DNA of 64,000 nucleotides from Rhynchopus sp. YZ270_cl-10 (taxonomy: Eukaryota; Euglenozoa; Diplonemea; Diplonemida; Diplonemidae). Below are positions 52,201 to 62,312 of the stretch, piece after piece (position 1 is the stretch's first letter; the number at the start of each line of letters is the position of its first letter). The notes beneath the pieces are model-generated. The model was not told the DNA's origin. It worked only from the letters and a program-made list of their open reading frames with translations, and did not search any database. Made by a program: the position numbers and the translations under genes. Where the stretch lies: contig OZ037870.1 in assembly GCA_964035575.1 (NCBI GenBank), positions 1 through 64,000 of the forward strand. Reading direction: 5' to 3'.

Positions 52201-55200
52201 CCTTGTTGTGGCGTAGCTTGGTCTGCTCGTCGTCGTACAGGATGCGCTGCTTGGAGGCCTGAGTCACGTCCTTGCGGGTGCGTGCCTTGCGCAGCTGCTC
52301 CACCTCCTCCTTCACATGCCGCTCCCTTACCTGCAGATCCTTCTCAAGCGCAGTGCGCCGCTCGATAGCCGCCTTGCGTCGTGCCTTCATCTCCTCCTCC
52401 TCCGCACGCAGCTCGAACACCATGTCCGCCTCCTCCTTCTTCTTGCGCTGGTGCACGCTCTTCACACGCTCCTTCTCTGCATCGCCGCCCTTCTTCACGT
52501 CGATCTGCAGCAGGTCCAGCTGCGCCTGCATGTCCTCCTTGCGTTTTGTGTGGAGGCGGGAGACGCGACGCTGTTCGCTTTCGAAATCTTCATCTTCATC
52601 GCGTGCATGGCGTGCGGCGGCCTTGCGGATCTTTGCCACATGCCGTGCATGCCCAGCTGCATAGTCGTCCACAAGCCTCTGCCACTCAGGGGACGAGAAA
52701 TCATCCACGAGGGATTCAACATGCGTCACGGTGCTGCCTTCGCATTCTTCCTCGTCGGTGTCGTCGTCTGCCTCTGTTGTGCCTTTGGGCCCGAGGCGTC
52801 GCTTCTTGCGCTGCACGAGAGACTCGTCGTGCCTGATGTCTCGCAACACTGATTCACTGCGGTCGCCTGCACGCCTTTGGATGGTGCGTACGCGGTGCTC
52901 TTCACGACGTTGGTCTTGCTGCATTTGGCCTTCTAGGTCTGCGAGTTGTGACTGCAGTGCACGGCGTACCTCTTCATGCACGTCGTCTTCGCCGTCTGCA
53001 GGGGGTGGCGTCTGCTGCACTGCTGCCCGCATGCGTGCCGCCTTCTTCTCCAACACAATCCGCTTCTGCGCACCACGCTCGCGCACCCTGCTCACAGCAG
53101 ACGCATCGGCCGCCTTCCTCCTCTCATGCATCTCCTGCCGCCGCTCCACCGACTGCTCCAACCCTGCTGTGAAGTAGGCACTCAGTTCGTCCTTGGAAAA
53201 CGGTGACGAGGAGGACGGTGCAGGGTCAGTGCCCTGCGCGTCTCTGTCTCTGTCTGTGGTCGAAGGTGAAGGAGGGGTGCGAGCGTCTGTAGGTTGGATG
53301 TGTTTGTTGACTTCGTTCAGAAGGCTCTGCATGTCGCCTTCTGTCTGTGGTTGTGGTTGTGGTTGTGTCTTTTTCTTGGGTTTTGGTCGCTTCGTGGCTT
53401 CTGTGGTCTTCAGTTCGCGGTCGATGCGGCGTTCCAGCGCATTGCGTTGTAAGCTTTTGAGGCGTTTCTTGCCTCTGCGGAAGACTTCCTTCTCGTGGCT
53501 GACTGCAGCGTCGATCTCGGCAAGGCGTTTGTGTGTAGCGGCGACGAAGCTGTCTGCGAGGGACGCTGATTCGCCGTTGTCGTCTGTGCAGATGGCGGTC
53601 GCGATGTCGAGGAGTATGTCCGCTGCGCCTGCTGCAGGTGACGCAGCGTCCTGCCGTGCGCTGTCCAGCTCCGCCAGCAGCTCGTCGCGTTCTGCCTCCA
53701 GCTCCTCGACAGCCTCCGCATACGCCTCGTGCAGCGCAGCCTTCTCCTCAGAGTGCTCTGTGTCCTCACGGTGGTCCATGCGCTCCAGCTCTGCCCGCGC
53801 GTCCTCCAGCGCACCCTCTATGGAGTTCTGCCGCAGCTCCTCGTCTATCACAGCAAGCTCGGCCGTGATGGCATCCGTCTCCTCCTCGGCAACAGCAAGC
53901 GACGCATCCTCGTGCGTGGTGTTGCCTGCGGGTGTGGTGTCGTGGGGCTTGTTGCCTGTGGGGTCGGTGTTGTTGTTGTTGTTGTTGCTGGTGTTGTTAT
54001 TGCTCCTGGAGTCGTGATTGCTTTCAGTGGTGTGGTTGTTGTGGTTGCGCGTTGTGTCAGAGGTGTTGTCTGGTTCGCCGGCATTGCTGCGGCAGGTGCT
54101 GGGCGTGTTGCCCCTGCTAGGGTTAGAGGTAACAGGGCCGAGGCCTGCTGCGCCTGAGCCACCTGCGGTTGTTCCTGGTTCACCTGTGCCGACATCACCT
54201 GCGTCACTCGCGCCTGCGCCACCTGTGTTTGTACCACCTTGGCCAACAGTGGGTACACCTATGCCTGCACCCATGCCTGGGCCACCTGCGCCTACATCAC
54301 CTGCGTCTGTGCCTGCGCCACCTGTGTTTGCACCACCTTGGCCAACAGTAGGTCCACCTATGCCTGCACCCATGCCTGGGCCACCTGCGCCGACATCACC
54401 TGCGTCTGTGCCTGCGCCACCTGTGTTTGTACCTCCTGTACCTGTGGGTCCACCAGTTCCTTCGACATCCGCGACTGTCGGCGTCCCTGTGACCGCACCT
54501 GCCCTACCTGCGCTAGTGCCTGGGCCTGCATCTGCACCACCTGTGACAGCATCACCCAAGTTATTAGTGCCTGATTCTTCTGTGTCGACTGTGGTACCTG
54601 TAACCCCACCTGCGCCGTCGCCACTCCCTGTGCGACGGGTGTTCCCATCACTGTCGTTGTGCCCCGCATTGTGTGCCTGCGCTGTGCCAATGGCATCTGG
54701 GCTCGCGTTACCCTCAGAGACACTACCTGTGACGGTTGGCTCGCCAGTGTTGCCATGCTCATGCGAACCGCTTTCACCCGTCCCACTGTTGTTCTTCGCA
54801 CCTCCGCCAGTGGCGCTGTCGGCACTGGCACGGGAGTAAGCACCACGCTTTGTGTCTGTCGCACCACCTTGCCGGTGTTCGCTGTCCTTCCGCCTGACGG
54901 AGTCCCCATCACCTCTGCTGTCTGCTTGTGGGCTGGCGCTTTCGACGGTTTCTGTGCACCCACCACTGCTACTTCTCTCTGCGTCGTCCGATGCTGGCAC
55001 AGGCACAGGGCCGCTGCGATCATCGTGTTTGCGGACATCACCGCTCACGTTGACGTTCACGTTCCTATTGGCCTCGTGCGCACTTCCATTCTGCTGCACG
55101 CCGCCGCCGCCACGGTTGTCTTTCTCCCCTGCCCCTGCCCGCTTGGATCGGTCGCCAGGAACACTTGCACGCCTGCCGCCCTTCTGTTCGGGGGCGTTCT

Positions 55201-56596
55201 TTGCTGCGGGCAGCTTGTCACGCGCGAGGGAACCTCTCTTAGCAGCTGCGGCGTTGGCAACGTTGCGCTCTGTGGACGTGCCACGCCGCCCTGCACCTGA
55301 ACCTGCACCTGCACTTTTGTCCTTCTCCTTCTCCTTGTCTTTCTCCTTTTTGTCTCCGTCCCCTTTCCGCTTCTCCAACACACTCACGCGCCGCTCTGGC
55401 AATGAACCTCTCCGTAGTGCGACACCAGTCTTTGATGTCTTCCGTTCGTCCCCTTTTGCAGGTGCCTTTGGTGCTCCGGACCGGCTGGACTTGCGACCCC
55501 CGACTTTGCTGTCATCACCACGACCCTCACTTGATGCATCGTCGCCTGCACCCTCTTGGTTCGCCTTCTGCACGTCGGTAGCCTCCTGCAGCTCTGCCTG
55601 CGTGGCAGGTGGCGGCAACGTGTTTGACCTGGCCACCCACTCCTCTTCTACAGCCTTGCTACGTGAGTACGCACGTCCCTCCTTCATCAGCCGCATGCAC
55701 GTCAGCAGCAGGTCGTGGTACTCCCGCACATCCGCCGTCTCACACCAGATGTCCGCAAACTGAAACATCGCGTGTGCAAACATCGCTTGGTCCATGTAGC
55801 CCTTTCCGCAGCTGTCGTGCGCCCAGTCCTTTTCGATACACATCTTGCACTCCTCCTCTCCGCTGAAGGGGACGAAGTTCTTGAACAGCGTTCTCCCGAC
55901 CCAGGAGTAGATGTCGACGTCCACGACGCGAACCTTTTCGCCTGCTTCGAACCCACTCACCTTGGGCATGAGCTGCCACCAGTCCTGCAGCACGGACTGG
56001 ATGGTCTCGTGGAACTGCACCTTCTTCCTGCGGTACTGGTTCTCCTGCGAGTACATGTCGAGGTTGCCCTGGAGCCGGTAGGTGCACGTCAGCTCTTCGC
56101 CTTCTTCCACGTCGCACAGAATGCCGTGGGAGGCGATCTGCTTCTTCAACTTCTCTCGCGCATGGCCGTATCGTGAGTCCTTTGCAGACACGGAGTCCAT
56201 GTCCAGCAGAGTCGAGAGCTTGTTGGACTCGTAGTTGATACGGAGACGGCGGGTCAGCTCGCTGTTCTTTTGGCTGATGAGGCCACGCATGGCGGAGAAG
56301 CGGGCACGCTTTTCATCATCAATGTTTGCCGCCCGCTTGAGGACCACCTGCCATACGGACAGCGACTTAGCAGGGGACAGCGGGGTTGCGGCCTTCAACG
56401 GCGTCCGCGTCGATGTCGTAGCACCGAACCCATTCCCAGTCGACGCTGGCGACGCAGGGGACAAGGGGGACACCGGCGACTTCACCAGCTTCACAGAGGA
56501 ATACGCAGACGGCCGCGACGACAGGTTGTGTATCGCACGCACCACGTTGCTGTTGCTCTTGCTGCTCACGGACGCACCTATTCCACCGATCTCCAT
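49220..56596 (-). CDS. Giant coiled-coil protein with LRRs and C-terminal EF-hands, 2411 residues
   Basis: Exon 1 is 56596-49409 and exon 2 is 49267-49220 (141-nt intron, GTATGT...CCACAG, phase 0). The splice falls inside an EF-hand loop: DSNGD from exon 1 and NVLTYDEF from exon 2 make it complete, which confirms the intron. The order is a folded N-terminal part of about 340 residues, a long disordered section, a Gly/Thr/Asp repeat (units of about 37 residues with GAGGPGMGAG, about 730-850), about 900 residues of charged coiled coil, LRRs of the ribonuclease-inhibitor type (ILKDNGLTNDSV, VAELDLSGNKHL), and two or three EF-hand-like loops. It is probably a Ca-responsive cytoskeletal or flagellar scaffold; that is inference. 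Confidence 0.75.
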
Positions 56597-57883
56597 TGTG
56601 TTTACTTTTATGTTCTTTTGCACAAAACCCGCGAGGGCAACCCCCCCTGGAGAAATAAAGGAGTTGGAGTTGACATGACGTCGTACGGATGAAATCACAA
56701 ATACGCTGCGGCCAGTGAAAAGCACTTCAGGCAGAGGTTGATACGAAGGAGACGATACTGTCAGTGTGCTTCTGACGCACTCCTATCTGATATATCTGAT
56801 GGGTCGAGTCCTTCGGGGGAGGACGCACTTCTTTTGTGTTGGTGACGACACCTTGTCCTGAGATCAGAGAGGACGCGTTTACATAAAGCTTACAGAGAGA
56901 AGTCAAAATACAAGTTTGTTTGCATCAAAAATAAGTCTGTGGGCTTTTTTTTAGTATCCACGTCGGACGCATATCTTTAAAAAGAATTTTTTCTTTTTTC
57001 CCTTTTTCTTTTGTTCGTCCCCACATAAGGGACACACAGATCAAAAGGGTTGGGGGCGGTAGCAGGACTACCGCAAAGATAATGAAAACAAGAAGAGAAG
57101 AGGAATTGGAGGGAATCCCGGGGCCCAAAGGAAACTCCAAAAAGCCCGACACAGGCACACACTTGGTACACAATGAACACAAAGTCGGTTCGCCAAGCTG
57201 AAGTGCCTGACCATTCTTCTAAGCATAATACACGGTATGTAAACATGAGTTGAAACACAAAGCCCTCTCGTGACAGTGTACCTTGGTACATTACTGCACG
57301 GGTTGACCTCCTGTGCAGAAGGCACTTCATCGCAACGTATTATTGCATGCGCCACTCGGGTTTGCAACCTTTTGGCGTTCAACGAAAACAATACGTGTGG
57401 TGTTCCAGAAGGGGGTATGGGGAGTTCCTGGGCTGATAGTATTTTTTTTTGTATTTTATTTTAACATCAAGAATCAAAAAAACACAAGAGTTTATACGGT
57501 GTGTGTATCGTGGATACCAGCGTGTCTTTTTGTATTTCAAACGGAAACCAGCACACCAGATACAGAAACATCCTTCCATGCTAGCGGCTACTAACTTAGC
57601 CCTCACAGAACGAAAATTGGAACCCCGCTCCATTTCTGGAGTTAGAGACTACAACAAGGTGCTAGAGGTCTCAAACAGGGTACAGATTATTGTTGAAAAT
57701 AAGACTGGATTTTGAAAAATGCATTTCTTATGTACGAATAATTCGTTGGGTTAGTGCACCTACCATGGAGATAGTCTGCACTGTGTTTCTTTTGGAGGGG
57801 GAGCTCGTTTACTAGAGACCGTTCGTTCGCGCCAAAGATGAACCGCGTAGTATATACATCGTTTCTGACAGCATGTCCTCTGC
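56597..57883. repeat. Spacer with a duplicated copy of the ankyrin-gene upstream block
   Basis: 56815-57115 is highly similar to 59695-60030. Both contain CTTTTGTGTTGGTGACGACACC, AAAAATAAGTCTGTGG, GTATCCACGTCGGACGCATA and GACTACCGCAAAGATAATG. At 59.7 kb the block is upstream of the ankyrin gene; here it sits upstream of the giant gene. The motif GTGACAGTGTACCT lies at 57269. No gene was found in the rest. Confidence 0.7.
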
Positions 57884-59620
57884 TCACTCCTCGTACCGTG
57901 CAAGGTAGTCACTCCACTTCATGCGGTGTTTGGAGCTGACGTGCCGCCGCACAGACGCCTCTGACGCAAACGGGACACCTGCAGCTGTCTGTGCAACGCC
58001 ACATTCACGGCAGGAGTGCTCCGTCGCGTCCTCCTCCTCCTCCTCCTCACTCCCCTGCTCCTCCTCCGCAGTCTCCGTTGCTTCCTCCACTTCCAGCTCC
58101 TCCCGTTTCCTCTTCGCCCCTCTGCTCTCCTGACCAGGTGGCGTCTTTGCAAGGCGCCCACGCAGCAACTCCGCAGTCTCCTCTGAGTAAGACTCCGCAA
58201 GTGCGAGGCAGGTCATCCCACCGCTCGTCATGTGCAGCGGGTCTGCCCCGTTGTCGAGGAGCACCTCGCAGACGTCGAGGCTGTCCTTCACCACAGCCTG
58301 CTCCAGAGCGGTGGTGGCACCGCCGTCCACCTTTGCACCGTGCTCCAGCAGCAGCTTCACCGCAGACACCTTCCTTGAGGAGGCTGCATGCGCAAGACAC
58401 GTCCACCCCTTTGTGTCCTCCACCTCCAGGTCTGGTGTCGTCGCCTCAAACACAAGCCCCATACCACACAGAGCAGCCTTCCTTGCAAGGTACATCAGAA
58501 CTGTCTGCCCGTTGTCGCTCTTCTGGTTGATGTCAAGTCTGTCGCTTTGCAGAAGTGCCTGCAGGTTCAGCCAGTACCGCTTCTTAGCCACGTGCATTGT
58601 GAGTGTGTCGCCGCATTCATCAAAGACGTTGGGATTTGCACCCAAGGACACAAGCTTTGCCACATATTCGTGGTCATCTGTCTCCTGTACGTGGCGGATC
58701 AAAATTGTATTGTTCTTATCCGAGCACACAGTGTCAATGTCCATCCCGCATGCCACGAGAGACTCCACATTCAGCACCTTGAAGCTATAACCCCTGCGTA
58801 GACTGGCATTTGGGTCAGCACCCTTCTGCACCAACAGCTGCAATGTCTCGAGTGGAATATGCCCACGTACCCTCGCGAGCACATCTCTGTCGACAGCAGC
58901 ACCGTGTTCCAACAGCATCGGCAGCAGGTTCACGAAGTGCCCATCCTTTCGACCACACAATATCGTCACTGTGCCGTCAAGGGGGGACACGGGAATGAGT
59001 GCCTCGCAGTATGGTACTTCTTTCTCCATTGCGGCGGCATCATGCTTACGGCGGCTATAGCCCCACTGACAATTAACAGGCGTAAGAAGTGCCTTCAACA
59101 AATTGTTCTTGAATCTGTCAGACCCACGTGCAAGTGTGGCATCGACAAGGGTTCCCATGTCGCTCTCCCGCAGGGCACCTATACTCAAAAGTATGTCGTG
59201 GTCCACTATCAGGTTAAGCACAGTGGGGTCGTCCAAGGGAAGGGCACAGTCCGGTCTCGTCAAACTAACACGAACATCAGCCTGCAGCAACCACCCAACA
59301 ACATCGTAGCTTTTACTGAGTGTTGCTGTGACAACACTCTTCCAACCAAGGGGGATGTCACGCTTCGCCAGCTCCTGTTCGGCAAAAGCCTTGGGGCACG
59401 GCACAACCTCCACACAACCACCCGCACTGAGGCGCGCCACACTCTCGTCGTCGTCAAGGGAAATGCCCTCGGGGACCAAACGCATCTCAAAGGCATCCCC
59501 CACACCACTCAGGTGTGCAGCAACAACACCCCGCACCACGCGACGCAGCTCCCCTATGCGTGCCTCACCCGACAGCTCGCACAGCTCCTCGTGCACACCG
59601 CATTTCACATGAAACTCCAT
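57884..59620 (-). CDS. Ubiquitin-like/ankyrin-repeat/C2H2 protein, copy 1
   Basis: 578 residues from ATG 59620 (MEFHVKCGVHEEL). Residues 1-75 look like a ubiquitin fold (FEMRLVPEGISLDDDESVARL...GGCVEVV). Some ten ankyrin-like units follow, e.g. DILLSIGALRESDMGTLV, LPMLLEHGAAVDRDVL, QLLVQKGADPN, KLLLEHGAKVDGGATTAL, EVLLDNGADPLHMTS. After an acidic stretch (TAEEEQGSEEEEEEDATEH) comes a C2H2 finger (CRECG...SVRRHVSSKH). The role is unknown; ankyrins usually bind proteins. The frame stays open 139 codons above this ATG through the duplicated upstream block, which is more likely leader. Confidence 0.8.
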   Translation of the reverse strand: MEFHVKCGVHEELCELSGEARIGELRRVVRGVVAAHLSGVGDAFEMRLVPEGISLDDDESVARLSAGGCVEVVPCPKAFAEQELAKRDIPLGWKSVVTATLSKSYDVVGWLLQADVRVSLTRPDCALPLDDPTVLNLIVDHDILLSIGALRESDMGTLVDATLARGSDRFKNNLLKALLTPVNCQWGYSRRKHDAAAMEKEVPYCEALIPVSPLDGTVTILCGRKDGHFVNLLPMLLEHGAAVDRDVLARVRGHIPLETLQLLVQKGADPNASLRRGYSFKVLNVESLVACGMDIDTVCSDKNNTILIRHVQETDDHEYVAKLVSLGANPNVFDECGDTLTMHVAKKRYWLNLQALLQSDRLDINQKSDNGQTVLMYLARKAALCGMGLVFEATTPDLEVEDTKGWTCLAHAASSRKVSAVKLLLEHGAKVDGGATTALEQAVVKDSLDVCEVLLDNGADPLHMTSGGMTCLALAESYSEETAELLRGRLAKTPPGQESRGAKRKREELEVEEATETAEEEQGSEEEEEEDATEHSCRECGVAQTAAGVPFASEASVRRHVSSKHRMKWSDYLARYEE

Positions 59621-62312
59621 CGGTGAAGGGGGAGGGAAGGGTTCTGTGCAAGGAAGGGAAGGGTGGGTGGGGTGGTACAGGGCCATGCAGCGGGTTGTGT
59701 GGGAAAGCAGTTCTTTTGTGTTGGTGACGACACCTTGCCCTGAGATCAGCGCTGGGTCTGGGACACGCAAAAACGTCATTTTGTTTGCATCAAAAATAAG
59801 TCTGTGGCTGTGTAAAGATACGGAAAAAGGCAAAACTGGTGGGCGAGGGTGCTTTTTTAGTATCCACGTCGGACGCATATCTAAAAAAGGAATTTTTGTT
59901 TTCCCTTTTTCTTTTTTTCGTCCCCACAAAAGGGGCACACAGATCAAAAGGGTTTGGGGCGGTAGAAGGACTACCGCAAAGATAATGAAAACAAGAAGAG
60001 AAGAGGAATTGGAGGGGTATAGTGTGTCCCTGTACACTGCTGTTCAAAGTAAAGTTTTCAGAAAAGTCAAAACTACTACGGGGACAACACAGCGTGGGTG
60101 TTTAGGGTTAAACAATAGCACCCAAGAGAAAAACTAGTAAGATGAACTACTCAACAGATCGTACGTAGACTGCACAAGAAGTTCCTCTCGTTATTATTTT
60201 TTCTCAGTAAGGAAAACGGAACGAAATATAATTTTAAAAAAATTCAAAAAAAAATTTGTGCATTTCATGCATCGTACACAGGCACCATCGCTTCTACAGA
60301 ATAGTGACAAAACAAAAAAAACAAAAAACAAAAAAAAAACAAATCGGGCAGGGGGAGAACCATAAATATCAAAAGAAAAGGAACCTCCATTCCTTCTTCC
60401 CTTTTGCAAGAAATTCCTCCCCCGGCCACACTCGGGGGAAAGTAACACATCCTTTTTTTTTTTTTTTCATGTTCAGGGTTTCCGCCAGGATTTGGGGTTT
60501 CAGAAATCGGGGTGTACCATGAAAACGACCCCCAAAAAAAATTTTTTCTCCCGAATTTTCTCCCGAAAAAGCGGTCGTCGCGCGCTTCGCGCGCGCCTCC
60601 CTGACAGACACAGGTAAGGCGAAGCGTGCGGGGGGGTGCTACAAAAAATTTTTTTTGGGAAGGGTTGAAAGGGCAGAGGGAGGCGCGAGATACACTCACT
60701 ACCGGTTGAGGTGTCACTTCCACTGGCCGTATCGCCTCGTCAACCGTGGGAGGGGTCTCCTTCTTGACCAAGACAAGTCGGCTCTGCCGAGCTTTGGCAC
60801 AACTTTTGGGTTTTAGCACCAGGCTTTTTAGCACCAGCTTTCACAGCAACCATGTTAAGCTTCACAGCTGTGTTGTCTGGTAGAGGTGGTTCGTTTGGAA
60901 GTCGGGGGTGGAAGCTTAACAAGGTAAAGGAGTCTTGTGAGAGGGTGATGGCATTTGCTTTTTCATTGCATGGCGCTACACAGTGATTACAGTGCTGCGG
61001 AACATGTAATAGAAAGTGAATGCACTCGTCGCTTGCACCGAGGCCTCCTTTAAAAAAGGAGGCAACACACAGAAGTGTCAATGATAATATAGCAACATCA
61101 AATAGCCAGCAACACAGCGCCGCAGGCGCACGGTACGCTACTTTTTTTCTTTCCCCCCTAGATTTTACCCCTTTTCTTCCACTTCTTTTGACACAGCGAG
61201 CCAAACGCTCTGCACGGTGGGGTCACATGACCACGGGGGGTCATCGACAACCTCTAAAACCCCATTTTTCTCGGGGTGTACTTTGGTACACCCCGAATCC
61301 CTGTAAAAATCCAAATTTTTCCGGGAAAAATATTGGGGTGTACCAAAGTACACCCCGGTACACCTTGGCGGAAACTCTGATGTTGCAAAAACTGCGTGTG
61401 AGAGCCTCGTGTCGACCTCACCTCAATTCGAAATAATTTTAGTTGCGTTCTGGCAGCCAGGGGTCCAACAGGGTTGGGTAGAAAACCTTTGTTGGATCCC
61501 TGCCTTATTCTTTCAAAAATGAGGTTTTTTTTTTTGGGACAAAAACATGCAGGTAATAGGGTATGCGCCCAATTCTTTTTCTTTTTAAAACTGTGTCAAA
61601 AAAAAACAAAGAATCGAACCTAATCCGTGAATCACCCAAAAAAAAACACAGTAACCTTCAACTGTATCTCTCCTACGCCCTGTCAATATCTACATAAGGG
61701 GGGAACACACATTGATCTATACCAAAAAAGCACTGCTGATTCAATTGAATGATACATGCACAACACACACACACAGATATGTAATAGGAACCTAAGCGTC
61801 ACGTCTTCAGTCACCTAGCAAATATTGCTAACGAAACAACCCTTCACGATCCATATTATGTAATTTTGCAGAGATTTTTTTTTTTTTTTTTTTGAGGACG
61901 AAAACAAAACAAAAGAGCTCTGGTCCAAAAACCCCTCTGCTTCCCCTCCCCTCTTTATCCATGTGCACCATTCTATTTGGCGAGGTTGCGGAGCCTGTTT
62001 GCCGGTGTTTTCCGGTGTTGGCCGGTGAAGTCACGGTAATGGGCACTGTGTAATGTGTACTGTGTACTGGGTGTCCGAAAGACCTGAAAATGACCCTTGT
62101 TTACGGGTATGGGTTCATATTTTGTGAAAATTTAAGTCACCAAAATTTTGTCCATTTTTTCGTATATCCCCCACCACAGCCCGGGATTTTCTCGGAAATG
62201 CAATATAACCCGGTATAGTGTGTCCGGAGACAGTCGTCACTGCGTTTCTTTTTGAGGGGAAAGTCACAAGAGACCGCTTATGACACATCATTTGTGACAG
62301 CATGTCCTCTGC
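59621..62312. other. Spacer with hairpins and weak open frames
   Basis: 59695-60030 is the upstream block shared with 56815. 60577-60597 is the GC hairpin. Two mutually inverted GGGGTGTAC-containing palindromes lie at 61274-61296 and 61334-61355. GTTTCCGCCA occurs at 60477 and, inverted, at 61368. A minus frame at 60740-61204 (with HCNHCVAPCNEK, NMVAVKAGAKKPGAK) is open but unrecognised. 62100-62205 matches the dispersed repeat at 12720. No RNA gene was identified. Confidence 0.5.

Noticed and set aside
59621-60037. Extension of ankyrin copy 1 upstream to 60037
   Set aside because: The extra 139 codons lie in a block also found upstream of an unrelated gene and read as T/C-rich leader. The ubiquitin-like fold begins at the ATG at 59620.
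61605-61630. tRNA on the minus strand (GGTTCGATTC box)
   Set aside because: The T-loop-like box is present, but the T-stem does not pair and no D-arm, anticodon arm or acceptor stem can be built around it.
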